Notes: generated by a model not told the origin, from the sequence alone. Positions 1-11,635 are shown, numbered from the stretch's first letter. The stretch: 64,000 bases of DNA from Zanthoxylum bungeanum (GCA_019454045.1 SKCR01036128.1:1-64000), one strand, 5' to 3'. Numbers and translations: made by a program.

Positions 1-1426
1 ACTAGTAGATCGGATAGAGTCAGAAAACAACCTAGGGTATGGGTTTCTGATCTCACCCCATAAAGATGTCAATCTTATGGAGGTGTACCATCCGACTACG
101 TTTAGAGGAAGTGATACGAGGTGTCGACTCCCTGTTATGGCAAAGTGCCATGAATCCGAAATGGATTCCATGTATAACAACTATTTTGGATACTAGTTGT
201 TGTACCACAAGGCATTGTGCCTATTGGTACATTAAACGTCTTCAAGGAAGACATACATGGAAGGCAACATACCAACGTACAAAGCTGGGCTTTTGACGGA
301 AAAGGTGTCGTTATCAACATTGTGTTAATAACGGTTCAACCTTTTACCTGTTGCCATGGTAAATCCATTTTGAAAATGCTTGAAAATAACTGTATATTTC
401 ATTATGAAATGTGTCAGTTATAAATCAAAATCGCTTTCCTGAAAAGGAAACCTTTTGGAGAATGTTATAACATTCTGACGATTTTGTATAACCGACAAAC
501 AGGGTTTGCGGGTTATTCGATCCATGTTTGGATCAGTGCAAGCATAAGGTTCTTGGAACTGTCGTTTTGAAATAATCATAATGGTTTATGATTTGACTCA
601 AAAACGATAATTCTTGTGTATATAAGGAGGTTAGTGGGAGGGCGCACTGACAGTGAAATTCCCATAAAGCTATTATTGAAAGCTTGGCTTTCATAGATAT
701 TCTTTCAAATAGAAATTCTCCGTAGAATTCTGGGGAGTAACAACCTTTATTCAAGGAATAAAGATCTACTGGGATAGATTTGGAGTTGTTAACACTCTCT
801 GGGAAATCGTACATTTAAAATGTACTTGTATTGGTGTCTCATACGCTTCGAGCATATGGAGTCACAATCGGGTCAATCCTAGTGATAGTCACTAAATTGA
901 GATTAAGAACATCTATTAGTATCTGAGAGAACTAAAGATGTTGTCTTAAACTATGGAGAAGGAGAACTTGAAGTGACTGGGATCACCGCTGCAAGTTTCC
1001 AAACTATTAAATACTACGGTACTATAAAGTTTGAATAACGGGACAATGAGCTGGAAATCTTCCAAGCAAGATAACTGTTGCCGAATAAACAACAAATGCA
1101 GATTATTGCTGCAGCTGAGGCAGCAAAAGAAGCCATTTGGATCGAACATAAATCTAATTAGATTAGATATAGTTCTGTTAGCAGCTGAACTAGGCGTCAG
1201 CACAGGCTAAGGAATTAAAGGTCTCATCGACGATCCAGATATATACTTCTATATCATCTGATTCGTTCGGATCATACATCGTGGCGATGTGATGATCGTA
1301 TAAATCGCGTCATACGATAATCAAGCAAATCCGCTGACGAAAATCTTTCCTCAGCAATTTGAGCGAACCTTACATAGTTCAAGTGTTGGAACACTTGAGT
1401 GACTCGCTACGTGCCAAGTGGGAGAT
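1..1426 (+). pseudogene. Copia P: decayed pol (RT to RNase H)
   Basis: This is the 3' end of the internal region of a Ty1/copia retrotransposon. Around 130-250 the DNA follows the start of a copia reverse transcriptase (a WQSAMN stretch, then PIG-like codons), and 940-1180 follows the RNase H region (frame with ELEVTG, later AAAEAAKEAIWI). At 1258-1345 a broken version of the copia terminal motif (IREI..DNIADPLTK in copia Q) is visible. Stops and frameshifts occur in every frame, so no protein is made. The stretch ends with a polypurine tract (CAAGTGGGAGAT, about 1415-1426) directly before the LTR. Copia R carries the same sequence, with the same breaks, in reverse at 41741-43190. The left part of the element lies outside the window. 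Confidence 0.8.
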
Positions 1427-3532
1427 TGTTGGATAATATGACCCATAGCGTCACTATTTGCACAGATCATTGTGTTGTTGTAGCAAATTAACTATGTAAC
1501 AAGGAAATTGCACTCTCATCATTTGTGATTAGATCACCATAGATATATAAATGAAGAGAGGTCCCTATGATTAGTTCCTGGATTGAGATGATATGAGACA
1601 GTATCAGTCCACGAAGGATTAATCATTAAATATCCCTAGCCGTAGTATTATCGAGACTGGACATCGATAATGCGGAATAGGCTAGTATTGCACTTGTGCG
1701 CGTTGTGAGGGCACAACGGCATAGTTCTCATATATAAGTGTTGGAGACTTATGCAAGTGCGATAGGAGGTCGTGTTTCACCGATGGTACGGGAAACAGCT
1801 TCGCTCTGGATAGACCCTTTGGAATCCCATTGGTATTATGAATAGGTGTCTATGGGAGGCCGAAATCAAGGTAGGTGTGTATAGTCTTAACCTGAGACTT
1901 GCATCGCTAATACTTACGATAATCGATAAACTTTGGTTTGGTGGTTGGGGGCTTTGACCGGTTCTGTGTCTACCACTTCTGGGTTTATCAGAGAGTCGTA
2001 GAGTATTGGATGTGATGTCGAGACGGAAGTATCACTCCAGTCATAGTGGAGATGATGTCACGCAGGATACGGTATTAGTGCTCTTAAGTGATGCGCATCC
2101 AATCGTGATATTATGACTAGGTCATGAATATCCGATTATAGAGACTAGTTACCAGACATCCGATATGTGTTTCGGACGGGGCAGACACTTATCCAGCCCC
2201 AGCCCTAACACGTGACTATCCGATACTGAGCCGATATGCACAATACGTGAGTATACTACGCTTGATATAGATCTAAATATTCTTAAAAGGATATGTCCGG
2301 AGAATTGGGTAGACTTGGTACTTTGCTAGGAGTCGACCTTGTCTCGTAAATCGCTAGAACGTAGTACTTGGTACGTACGTGATTCGGTTACACCGACGAC
2401 CGTATTTATAGCCAACTTATCCGGAGATCTCATGGGTCGCTTTCGATAATCCACCGATGACGCACAACTCGCACTCTTGAATAATCTGGGATTATATAGA
2501 GAGAAGAAGAGAAAATTAATCTAGGATTAATTACGGAGATATTTTATCTAGGATAAAATATCGTCTAGAGAGAGATAACGATTAATTTGGAATTAATCGG
2601 TAAATTAATATATTCGATATATTAAACGAAATTAGATTTCGACGCGGAATTAAAATTAGATTTTAATTGGGCGAACGAATTAATTTAGAATTAATTCGTT
2701 AGCGACGTGAATAGTGAATTCGCTAGGCGTAATCACTTAATTACGACGCGACGGAAAAATCGTTAATTTAGAATTAGCGAACCCGAGCCCGAGTGTGATT
2801 GCGAGCGCATTCATATTTCGAATTCGAGTGCGGCGACGCAAGTCACATCAAGCGTCAAATCTAACGTCAAGTTATTCATCACATCAAGCGTCAAATCAAG
2901 CGTCACTTTGAGTGATGTGACATTTGATTGATTGATGTGAGTGATTGATTGATGGAAAAGACATGACACTTGACATAAAGTTGACATGACTTAAAGTTAA
3001 TGTGAATAGTGTTTGCTTTAATTATTTGACTTTTTAAATGCAAATGCAAGGCAAATGCAAGTGAAATTCTTTTGAATTTCAAACAAAGTATATAAGATAT
3101 ACTTAAAATGCATTTGGTATCTAATACACATCTCTCTCTCTCACCATTTCTCTCCTTCTTCCTCACGCCCAAACACACAAAATGGGGACTGTTTTGGAAG
3201 CAATGCCGTGAGCCATAGGGGAGCAAGGGTGGGTTTTTGTGGCAAAAACTCAAGTGCTAGCACACTTACGAGTCTTGCGAAGGTGGTAGGGAGGTTCACC
3301 CATGAGCCGGGATCCGTCGGACGAGGCTTGGAGCTCCGTTTTCTCAGCTCAAAACTGAAAAATTGAAGAAGTGGACTGCTGCAGTGGGCGTGAATGGCAG
3401 TGGACTTTTTGGCTTCGAATCGTCTCCAAATCGACTCAACCGATCGATGTGAGTATTCCGCTACCTCCGTTGATGTGTTTACACATAATTTCATGCATTG
3501 ATTTGATCTTGGGACCTTAGAAAAACTCAACA
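1427..3532 (+). mobile_element. Copia P: 3' LTR
   Basis: The LTR begins TGTTGGATAATATGACCC right after the polypurine tract and ends about 3532 in CTCAACA, where Athila A RT sequence begins. Its length (2106 bp) matches the two LTRs of copia R (2059 and 2070 bp), and the sequence agrees along its length. The right flank begins CTGGG, so a 5-bp TSD of that sequence is predicted at the other end of copia P, outside the window. The left half holds many short inverted AATTAATT-type stretches (2500-2720). Confidence 0.85.
3089..3096 (+). promoter_or_regulatory. Possible TATA box in copia P LTR
   Basis: TATATAAG lies about 1.66 kb into the LTR, followed by a CT-rich stretch at 3130-3160. It is the best TATA-like match in this LTR on the coding strand. 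It is a sequence match only; in a 3' LTR it would fire outward toward Athila A. Confidence 0.35.
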
Positions 3533-4115
3533 CTGGGGCGATAGAAATCTGATTGTACCCTGAATATCCGTCCAGAAAGCAATAAAACTCATGTCCCGCC
3601 AGTCTGTCCAGCATTTGATCAATGAAAGGAAACGGAAAATGGTCCTTCCTCGTGGCTTTTTTCAGCTTCCGGTAATCCATGCATACTATCCATCCAGTCA
3701 CCGTTCTTGTTGGAATCAGCTCGTTCTTTTCATTGGTGACCACAGTAATTCCTCTTTTCTTCGGCACACACTGCATAGGACTCACCCAACTGCTATCTGA
3801 GATGGGATAAATGATGCCAGCATCCAACCATTTGATTATTTCTTTCTTTACAACTTCCTTCATGATTGGATTGAGTCTCCGTTGATGCTCTACTGTCGGT
3901 TTGTACTCGTCATTCATCAAGATCTTGTGCATGCAAAATGATGGACTAATGCCTCGAATATCAGCTATAGTCCAGCCAATAGCTTTCTTGTGCTCTCGTA
4001 ACACTCTCAATAACTTTTCTTCTTGTTCTATTGTTAGAGAAGAAGAAATAATAATAGGTAATTCAGAAGATTTTCCAAGAAATCCATACCTAAGATGGTT
4101 CGGAAGTAACTTCAT
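3533..4115 (-). pseudogene. Athila A reverse transcriptase, N-terminal part
   Basis: An open frame on the minus strand encodes the fingers and start of the palm of a Ty3/gypsy RT. Visible motifs are EHQRRLNPIMKEVVKKEI, WLDAGIIYPISDSSWVSP, VPKKRGITVV, VCMDYRKLKKATRKDHFP and FIDQMLDRLAGHEFYCFLDG, ending in SGYNQ. The catalytic MDD block is missing because copia P is inserted just after SGYNQ. Reading on past 3533 gives only copia LTR sequence, so the last ~130 codons of the open frame are not RT. It follows the protease after a stop or short gap at 4116-4118. The protein would have copied element RNA into DNA in virus-like particles; as a truncated piece it cannot. Confidence 0.88.
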
Positions 4116-4118
4116 CTC

Positions 4119-4961
4119 TTATTGTGGTGGTTCTTCAATCGAAGGTTTGATTCGATCTTTCTTTGGGAGTTCCATACTTTCAACTGGTATTATTGATTTG
4201 AAACGGAACGGCTTGTCAAGATAGTTGATATATTCCAGAATTTCAGCATCAAGCTCGCTGTCAGTCATGTTGGTGATGCAAGCTTCAAGTTTTTCTGTGG
4301 GACTTGTATCAGTATCATGGATGATACAATCAACAACATCAATTCTGAAACATTCTTCCTCATTTTCTTCACTCGAGAATTTCATTGCTTTGAAAACATT
4401 GAATGTAACTTCTTGATCTTGAACTTTCATGGTTAGTTCTCCTTTTTGTACATCAATCACAGTTCGTCCTGTTGCCAAAAATGGTCTCTCAAGGATGATA
4501 GGCACATCTTTGTCTTCTTCCATGTCAAGGATGATGAAATCTGCTGGGAGAATAAGTTTGTCAACTTTGACCAGTACATCTTCAATGACTCCTCTCGGAA
4601 ATGCGAGTGTTCGATCAACAAGTTGCAGTGAGACTGAGGTAGGCATTGCTTCTCCAATTTGCAGTTTCCTGTAAATAGAAAAAGGCATTAAGTTAACACT
4701 AGCACCTAAATCACATAAAGCCTTACCGATATAATGTTCTCCAATGGTGCACGGGACTGTGAAACTGCTAGGATCTTTCAATTTTAGGGGAAGTTTCCTC
4801 TGAATGATAGCACTGCATTCTTCCGATAGTGCTACTGTCTCATAATCTCCCAATCTCCATTTTCGTGAAAGAATGTTTTTCATGAATTTGACATAGCTGG
4901 GCATTTCTTCTAAGGCTTCTGCAAATGGAATGTTGATGTGCATCTTTTTGAACACCTCCAA
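4119..4961 (-). pseudogene. Athila A aspartic protease region
   Basis: A 280-codon open frame with the retroviral-type aspartic protease signature CDLGASVNLMPFSIY (residues about 83-97; the catalytic Asp lies in DLGAS where the family usually has DTGA/DLGA) and the second conserved block PIILERPFLATGRTVIDV (about 152-169; ILGRPF in the family, here E replaces G). The N-terminal part (INIPFAEALEEMPSYVKF) is the typical Athila gag-protease linker. It would cleave the element's own polyprotein. The frame is open, but gag upstream and RT downstream are broken, so it is classed with the pseudogene. Athila G has the homologous, more damaged region at 37640-38422. Confidence 0.85.
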
Positions 4962-6497
4962 GAATCGAGCGAACTGTTTGTCCAGTTTGTTTTTCTAAAG
5001 ACGCTGAGGAAAAGTGGAGGTGGAGTGATATGTTCTTTTTCCTTTGCTTCTTTTTCCTCCATCTTTGGAACTGCATCTTTAGGAACTTCCTCAATTGTTG
5101 CCTTGATTCCAACATATTTATTGATTTTAGTACCACTTTTCAAGGTAATGGCTTGACATTGCTCCTCGGTTCCTTGGATTTGGTTCTGTGTTGCTGGGAA
5201 GATTTCCTGGTGGTCTGTAACTCTGAGCATTGGCCAGTTGTCCAATTTGATTCTCCAGTGCTTTGATAGAAGCTGATTGGTTTTGAAACATAGCTTCATA
5301 TTTTTTTAACTTAGCTAGCACTTCTGCCATTACTGGTTCTTTTTCATGCTCCTGGCCTTTGTTCTGTTGTTAGAATCTAGGTGGTGGATAGTTCTGCTAT
5401 TGGAATCCAGGTGGTGAATTATTCTTTTGCCCTGAATTGTTGCTCCATGAAAAGTTAGGATGATTCCTCCACCCTAGGTTGTAGATGTTGGAATATGGAT
5501 TGTTCCCCTGTCTGTTGAAATTGTTGACATAATTCACCGTCGCTTCAAGTTGGTTTAGTTCTGGTGCTCCTCCATATGGTGAACTTGTGGATCCAGTGGT
5601 AAGAGTCTCCATGAATTTAGATATCTGATCCAGCTTGGCACTGACTGCTGTATGGGCTCCAACTTCATAAATTCCTACAATTCTTTGGATCATGCTCCTT
5701 TCTATTGGCCACAAGGAATTGTTGTTGGCCATTTCTTCGATTAGGTCCCAGGCTTGATCTTCTTCTTTTTCCATCAAAGCTCCTCCAGCAGCAGCATCAA
5801 TTGTGGTTCTCATTATTCCAGAAAGTCCATTATAGAATGTTTGGACTTGAAGTCATTTTGGAATCTCATGGTGAGGACATTTCCGGAGCAAATCTTTATA
5901 CCTTTCCCAAGTTTCATAAAGAGTTTCTGAATCTTGTTGCACAAAGGATGTGATGTCATTCCTCAGCTTTCCAGTTCTGGCTGGTGGAAAGTGTTTTGCA
6001 AGGAATTTGGTGGCTAGATTATTCCATGTTGTGATAGAACCTGCTGGTAATGAATGTAGCCAAGCTTTAGCTCTGTCCTTCAAGAAGTATGGGAAAACAC
6101 GTAGTCTCATTACTTCTTCAGCTTCTCAGTTGTAATTGAAAGTGCCACAAACTTCCAGGAAGTTGCTGATGTGGGCATTAGGATCTTCAGTTGCATTCCC
6201 CCTAAACTGAACTGAATGCTATATCATCTGAATGCAAGTTTTGATGTCACCCACATTTGCTGGTAAGGGAGGAAGTACAATACATGAAATGAGTCTGTCA
6301 ACCACCGGAATGGTTCTGTCTCGAATGGGAATTGGTGGTGCAACCTCCAAAGGTTCAGGTTCCATGTTAACAATTGCTTCTCGTCCTTCTCGTCTTTCAC
6401 TTCTCAACTGTCTGATGGTTCTTTCAATCTCTGGGTCAAGCGGTCGGAGTTCAAAGCTTCTAGTTCGTCTCATGAAGGATCTAAGAACCTGAAACAC
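4962..6497 (-). pseudogene. Athila A gag
   Basis: The capsid-type gag frame starts near 6497, or at the internal Met of MRRTRSFELRPLDPEIERT near 6473, which Athila G shares. The retrotransposon gag core lies at 5853-6110 (LKDRAKAWLHSLPAGS, PPARTGKLRNDI, ETLYETWERYKDLLRKCP). It continues at 5397-5813 (QAWDLIEEMANNNSLW, then a Gly/Asn/Pro-rich tail) and 5127-5330 (ASIKALENQIGQLANAQSY). The last part (ITLKSGTKINK) is in another frame at 4962-5299. Frame changes near 6220, 5850, 5395 and 5160 break it. The product would form the particle shell; in this state only fragments could be made. Confidence 0.85.
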
Positions 6498-6581
6498 AAG
6501 AAAACAAAAACAATAAGTAAAAAGAAATTAGATACAAGTAAAGGTATCTAACCTCAAAATTAATAATAAAAGATAAATAAG

Positions 6582-6599
6582 TCCCCGGCAACGGTGCCA
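6582..6599 (-). other. Athila A primer-binding site (tRNA-Asp type)
   Basis: Minus-strand TGGCACCGTTGCCGGGGA is complementary to the 3' end of plant tRNA-Asp (TCCCCGGCAACGGCGCCA) with one mismatch. It lies six bases from the LTR end at 6606, the expected place for minus-strand priming. The match is seen directly; the tRNA sequence is from general knowledge. Confidence 0.9.
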
Positions 6600-7529
6600 A
6601 AAACTTGACCAGTGCTTACACACGCATATAACGCAAGTGCACGTATCGTTCAAGTAGTATAAAAAGTATCGATCCCACGAGGACTTAATACCTAATCTAT
6701 TAATTTTATGAGGTCAAATGATTACTAGTATCTAACAGATTGATTAATTGATTTGAAATGGTGATTGATTTTAAACTTAAAAAAAAAAGTAAATAAAATT
6801 ACGCGAAAGTAGGTTTTGGAAAATTCAATATTAAGAAACTATCCAGGGTTGTGAATCTTCCTAATATCTATTTAAAGATGAAGTGGTTATCATAAAATTG
6901 GGTAATATATTGATTTATTAACCTGGAAAACTAAATTATGTAAAAGCCTCTTCCGATGGTCAATTACAAATACCCAGTATAACCTAATTGAATCATATGT
7001 CTATGTCAACCAAATTATCTGGATTCATTAAAATTAAGTTCTAATTATGGCTACCCCCGCCCGACAGGTATATTCCTATCCTGTAAGGAAATCTATTAAA
7101 TGGTTATCTATCCTTAAGGAAGATCATGGGCTATTGAGTCTAAGGTCTTTAACTTAAAATCCCTTTTCCAAGTTCATTTTAAGTTCACCTAATCAATTTT
7201 ATTAATGGCCAGTTAATAAAAAACAATAAGATTAAAACTCAATAAATAAATCTTAATATGACCCAAACTATAATTAACCCCTTATAAACCGATAATATTA
7301 GAATTCATCACAACCCCAGATATCTAACTTAGTTACGACACATAACTAAGGCTAGTGAAAACTGTAAAAAAAATACATAAAATAAAATTGCTGAAAAGTA
7401 AATGCTGAAAAATAAATACTGAAAAGTAAAATTACAATAAAATAAAATGCTAAGGTAAAAGGAATTAACTTCTACTATTTACTATTTAGTTATCTCCCAT
7501 AATATAACATATAAACTTGTGATAGCATT

Positions 7530-7762
7530 ACCAACCAGCCATATAGGCGGTAACCTGATTAAGTCAAATTAAGTCCAACCAGCCATTAAGGCGGTAATAA
7601 TATTTGTCCATAATCCAGCCATATAGGCGGAACCAAAATAAACCTGCCATATAGGCGGTAAGAAATTTAATTACCAACCGACTAATCTGGCGGTATCCTT
7701 ACTTAGTTAGGTTTAACCAAATTAAAATGAATTACCAACTAACCAATATAGCGGTATCCTTG
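7530..7762 (-). repeat. Hairpin repeats in the Athila A LTR
   Basis: Five to six copies of a roughly 20-base inverted repeat, of the form AACCGCCTATATGGCTGGTT on the minus strand, spaced by 20-40 bases. In the best copies AACC-GCC pairs with GGC-GGTT, leaving one bulged T and a TATAT loop. Copies near 7685-7695 and 7740-7755 are degenerate. The same kind of array is in both LTRs of Athila G. Confidence 0.75.
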
Positions 7763-8038
7763 TTAAGTCAAATTTTAAATAGTGAATATATTATAATTAC
7801 GGGAGATTAATCTAAATAGCAATAGTAAAAGAATTACCTTTCACCCTAGCAGAGGGAAGTTACCCCATCATAGTTGAATAATAAAATCTGAAAAAGTAAA
7901 GAAAGTAAATTATTATTACAGAACGTAATTAAAAATTAATTACAAAACTGAAATTTAAAGAAACTAAGAAGAGAACTCTCTATTTACATCAGAGAATTTA
8001 GACAGAATTGTACATCTGAAATCAAAAAATTGAGCTGA

Positions 8039-8045
8039 ATTTATA
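8039..8045 (-). promoter_or_regulatory. TATA box of Athila A LTR
   Basis: Minus-strand TATAAAT in the context CCCTTATAAATTCAGC. It separates the GC-rich upstream side (higher coordinates) from the AT-rich transcribed side, where an LTR core promoter should be. Confidence 0.6.
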
Positions 8046-8061
8046 AGGGTCGGTAGACATC

Positions 8062-8104
8062 CAGTGTTGGGACGCCCGAACACTTAGTGTCGGGACGCCC
8101 AAAC
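8062..8104 (-). repeat. Direct repeat upstream of the Athila A TATA box
   Basis: Two copies of GTGTYGGGACGCCCRAAC lie head to tail, separated by about three bases. Each holds a GGGACGCCC core. They lie 20-60 bases upstream of the TATA box in the element's direction, a plausible place for a core-promoter protein site; no known factor is assigned. Confidence 0.6.
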
Positions 8105-8131
8105 CTGATGATGTGGCGCGCTGTGAGATCG

Positions 8132-8219
8132 ACACGTGGCGATTCCGGATAAGGCGATAAGGTGACACGTGGCAAGGCGGCTTCATCTCAATTATTATAC
8201 TGGCGTGGCAACACGTGGC
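8132..8219 (-). promoter_or_regulatory. Triple G-box (ABRE-type) cluster in Athila A LTR promoter
   Basis: The identical nonamer ACACGTGGC occurs at 8132-8140, 8165-8173 and 8211-8219, each with the palindromic core CACGTG. They lie about 90-175 bases upstream of the TATA box in the element's direction. In plants this exact motif is the classic abscisic-acid response element bound by bZIP factors; multiple copies are usually needed for response. That this LTR responds to ABA or stress is inference. Confidence 0.75.
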
Positions 8220-8264
8220 GAAAGCGATTGTCGGCACCGTAGGATGATGACATGTGTCACAGGG

Positions 8265-8555
8265 ATGGAGTCCACCAGTATGGAGTCACAAAGCATAAGA
8301 GTCCAGTTCATGGTCAAAGTATTTGTATGCATTAAAGTTGTCATAGTCATTATAGAGTCTAATAAAGTATTGTAAAAAGGATCATTGCAGAGTATGCATT
8401 TATAATTAATAAAAATATTATATGTTGATTTAGTTAAAGTCTATATGCATGACATTGCATTAGAATAGTTTGTGATACATTCAGAAAGTCAAAGGCTTAT
8501 GGGGCTAGTACAGCTATCCCCTGCCGGTAACATCTCCCAGATCGGGGATGTTACA
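8265..8555 (+). mobile_element. 3' end fragment of a Tekay-like LTR
   Basis: The stretch ends CTGCCGGTAACATCTC...GGGATGTTACA, closely like the last 60 bases of the two Tekay-like solo LTRs (CTGCCGGTAGCATC...GGGATGTTACA). Further left the sequence does not align with them, so this is a different subfamily. It was probably truncated by, or is the host of, Athila A. The right edge at 8555 is sharp: unit U sequence resumes there. Confidence 0.6.
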
Positions 8556-8895
8556 AGAAGTATTCATCGTATATCGAAAAATGATCTTTATAAAAGAAAA
8601 TAAATTTCTTATTTATTATTTCATAAAAATCATATTAGAAGTACAGAAACTACTCAATGGACGAAAGAAAAACATGCGTCTAATTTCTGAATTGCGTGCA
8701 CTGACCGGACACTGTATGAAACATGACCATGTCGACAGATGGTGACCATAGTCAGAGGGGCAGAGCCCCGTAGTATTCAAAATACACATCATAGTAAAAA
8801 TATTCTCGTATTAAAAGTGGAGTCAAAATCCTTTTCATTAATTTGAAAATCTCTTCAGAATAGGCATGTAAATCAAATATGTAAAAAAGTAAACT
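8556..8895. repeat. Unit U copy 1, left part
   Basis: An unclassified repeat that matches 16750-17085 nearly base for base (landmarks CAGAAACTACTCA, AACATGCGTCTAAT, GTAGTATTCAAAATACACATC). It breaks at 8895, where a Tekay-like LTR is inserted, and resumes at 12756. No protein or known family is recognised. The matching undisturbed copy 3 confirms the junction. Confidence 0.8.
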
Positions 8896-9290
8896 TGTAA
8901 CATCCCAGATTTTCGGGATTGTTCTAGAAGATTCTCGGACGGATGTTTTAGTCTCGGAGCATGATGATGATGAAGAATAAGAGTTCGAGCGATTGTATAT
9001 GAGTTGGAATAATAGATTATGAATTTTCATCGCATCGGAAAACACGTGGGATCAAAATCCAGTTACGCGATTTTCGTAAAACATGTAAGTTTACTGTTTT
9101 GACCACAAAATTATCAGACGAACTCCGATTGAGTTGACTCTTAAACCGTCGAACTCTTTATTCCAAAACGAACAACTTTCGTGTGAACACATTTCGAGAA
9201 TCTCATCAGAAAGGCTCCGAAATTTCGATATTCCTGAATAGGGATTGATTAGTAAATTCGCATGGACCAAATTGATATTTTCCAGCCTAG

Positions 9291-9298
9291 TATATAAA
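9291..9298 (+). promoter_or_regulatory. TATA box of Tekay-like solo LTR 1
   Basis: TATATAAA about 395 bases into the LTR, followed after 60 bases by a GC-rich stretch typical of a 5' leader. It sets the LTR's direction as plus strand. Confidence 0.55.
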
Positions 9299-11536
9299 GC
9301 CTTAAGGTTTCTCAAATTTGCAAAAATGGCAAACCCAAAATAAATCATCCTCTCAACCCCCCCGTAGCCCTTTCGTGCAGCAGCTCGCCGGTGAGCCTCT
9401 GGCCGGCATCAGGCCGGCGCACCAGTGGCGTCGTGATCGTCTGGTGATGGGGAGTGTCATGGTGGCCGGCGATCGGCCCTATAATGCCGGCAACGGCGAG
9501 AAACGACGGCGACATTAGCGTGAAGTGGGTTGGTTGGATTCGGCTCGTCGGTTAGTTTCGTGGCCCAAGCCACCTACCAAATCGAAGCCCTCGATGAGTA
9601 CTACGAGTATGCGGGGTTGATTTCATCGAACAACGGCCGATTGCACATGAAACGAGGAAGAAAACATTGGTGAACAGTAAACCCATATTGAACAGTAGCT
9701 CCGATCGGAATTCCGTCAACACCAGCGCGTTCGTATGGCCGTTGGGAGTCCGAATATGGCCTCAAAATTTCGGTATGATTTTCCGTTTAGAATTTGATAT
9801 TTCAAAGTGTATCGATTTGTATTCGGATGTTTTTGATAGTTTCGTAGTGTAACGAATTTGCATGAGATGAATTGGATATGTTTTAATATGTTAAAACGAT
9901 AAATGTGGTAGAATCCGGGGAGAATCGGATGAGATATGATCGATCCGGTAGAATTAGCAAGTTTCCGGTAAAACAGAGTTTCTCGCGCGAATGAGCGTGG
10001 TTAATCGTAAAAATAGTTATAATGTAAATATGATATTACAAGGGTAATTAGGTAATTTTGGACCCTTCCGTAGCGTTTGCGGAAACTTTTCCGCAGGTTT
10101 TACTACAAACGCGTAAAGTGAGAATATAACTCATCTAGCTAGTTTAGAATAGTATGTAAGCATGTATTAGAGTAATGAAGTTTAGATCGTAGTACCAGAG
10201 ATGATTCGGGTGTTCCGGGGAAACCCGTAGTTGTTTTAGATGAGTTGAAAGTCCCGCAAATAGCGATTCTGACAGATGTTGTGATTTATTTTGGTAGATC
10301 GAACCGGGATTAGGAGTGTCCGCCTAGCCAGGTAAGTAACTCATGCTTCTAATACTTAAAGATTTAGTAGCGCTCGGAATTAATTATGTACTAGAATTGT
10401 GTATAGCATATGCATGAAACAAGTATATATTTATATGAGGATGAGTGTGGAAGAAAGAAACATGTGTAACTAGATACACATATAGATAAGAATAAGCGAT
10501 TATGAGCAAAGGTATGAGTAAGAAATGAGTATGAGCATATAAAAGTATAGAGACCAACATGTAAGTATATTTAGATGAGAACACATAAATAAGGTCATCA
10601 ATATAATTTAATAAGACTTGGGTATGGGGGATGTAGAAACTACACCCTAGGGAATGAGATTACAGTTATAAATGAGATAATCATATATAAATTAGTGATA
10701 TGAATGAAAGTCTGTATTTTATGCATTGTATATGAATATTAGCATGCATGAGTAAATAAAAACTAGTGAGTACTGATACATATATATAAGATGGTAGAAA
10801 GCATAAATGAGTAGCATATGCATGGCATGAGAATATATAAAAGATTATGATTTGAGATTTCTGAGCACAAGTTGATAGTTAGAAAATGGCAAGCAGTTTA
10901 AGAACTAAGACATTGGAACTCATAAATGCTTGATGTCTGATATATGAATATAAATTGTGCAATATATCGACTGTGGGCCACCAGTAAGGTAAGTTATAAA
11001 GGTAAGCTAAGTTGTGATGGTTGAATGTGTGCATATATAGATAAATATAGATATGTATGAATGTAAGATAAATTTAGCATGTTTAGTTTGAACAACATAT
11101 GTTGATATTTGAGCATATAGTTAGTAAGATCATTATAGAGAAAATCATGGATAGAGTAGAGAGAAGCATGAGATATGCATATATGCAAGTGCAAGTGTGT
11201 GTGTGTGTTTTAGGTTTTCAACGGTTGAGCATACGACAACAATGTTTTTCAAAAATTTCAAATGTTTTAAAGAAAGATTTCAAATGCTTTTGAAAAGAAT
11301 CGTATTTCAGAAAATATTTCTTTCTACAGTTTGAGTTACAAATTATGGTTTTATGGTTTTCGGGGCATGAGGTAAAAACTCACCCCAGTATGTAACTTGA
11401 GATACAGTTCGGAATTGACGGATAATTTGGAATTGACGGATATAGACGCATGTGCATATGTGGAGGACTGAGGGGACGCTCTCAGATCCTCGAGCAGGAC
11501 TAGGGGCTACAGGGTCCCGAAATCCTGATTTTCAGA

Positions 11537-11635
11537 GATGCCCAGTTGAGTTATGGTCTTGGGCATCGAGTACACCCAGTTGAGTTATGGTCCTGGGTGC
11601 AGAGAGACGTCCAGTTGAGTTATGGTCCTAGACGT
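11537..11635 (+). repeat. Array of three hairpins with changing stems (solo LTR 1)
   Basis: Three modules share the loop TTGAGTTATGGTC but have different stems. Arms are GATGCCCA/TGGGCATC (11537-11567), CACCCAG/CTGGGTG (11573-11599) and ACGTC/GACGT (11607-11635, imperfect beyond). The same three stems recur in solo LTR 2 with a changed loop (TTGAGTCGTTTTC). Confidence 0.8.

Larger units (their letters stand above)
3533..8250 (-). mobile_element. Athila A: truncated Ty3/gypsy element
   Basis: Read on the minus strand this is LTR, primer-binding site, gag, protease and the first part of reverse transcriptase, in Ty3/gypsy order. The tRNA-Asp-type primer site, the gag sequence and the protease motif CDLGASVNLMP point to the Athila lineage. 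The element is cut at 3533 by the insertion of copia P inside the RT motif following DGYSGYNQ; its remaining pol and 3' LTR would lie left of the window. The upstream LTR edge near 8250 is uncertain, because the insertion site could not be read from a TSD. Its LTR is related to, but clearly diverged from, that of Athila G. Confidence 0.85.
6606..8250 (-). mobile_element. Athila A: 5' LTR
   Basis: On the minus strand the LTR ends in GGTCA next to the primer site, as the Athila G LTR does. It shares with that LTR the CTGTCGGGCG stretch (7055-7075), the AACTGGCCATTAATAA-like stretch (about 7205-7225) and the hairpin repeats at 7530-7762. The promoter side (about 8039-8250) is unlike Athila G: it is GC-rich with a TATA box, G-boxes and a direct repeat. 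The outer end was placed near 8250 only because Tekay-like sequence seems to begin after it; the true TG end could be 8250-8305. Confidence 0.75.

Noticed and set aside
4225..4674. Plus-strand open frames opposite the Athila A protease
   Set aside because: Serine-rich shadows of the minus-strand protease; no domain.
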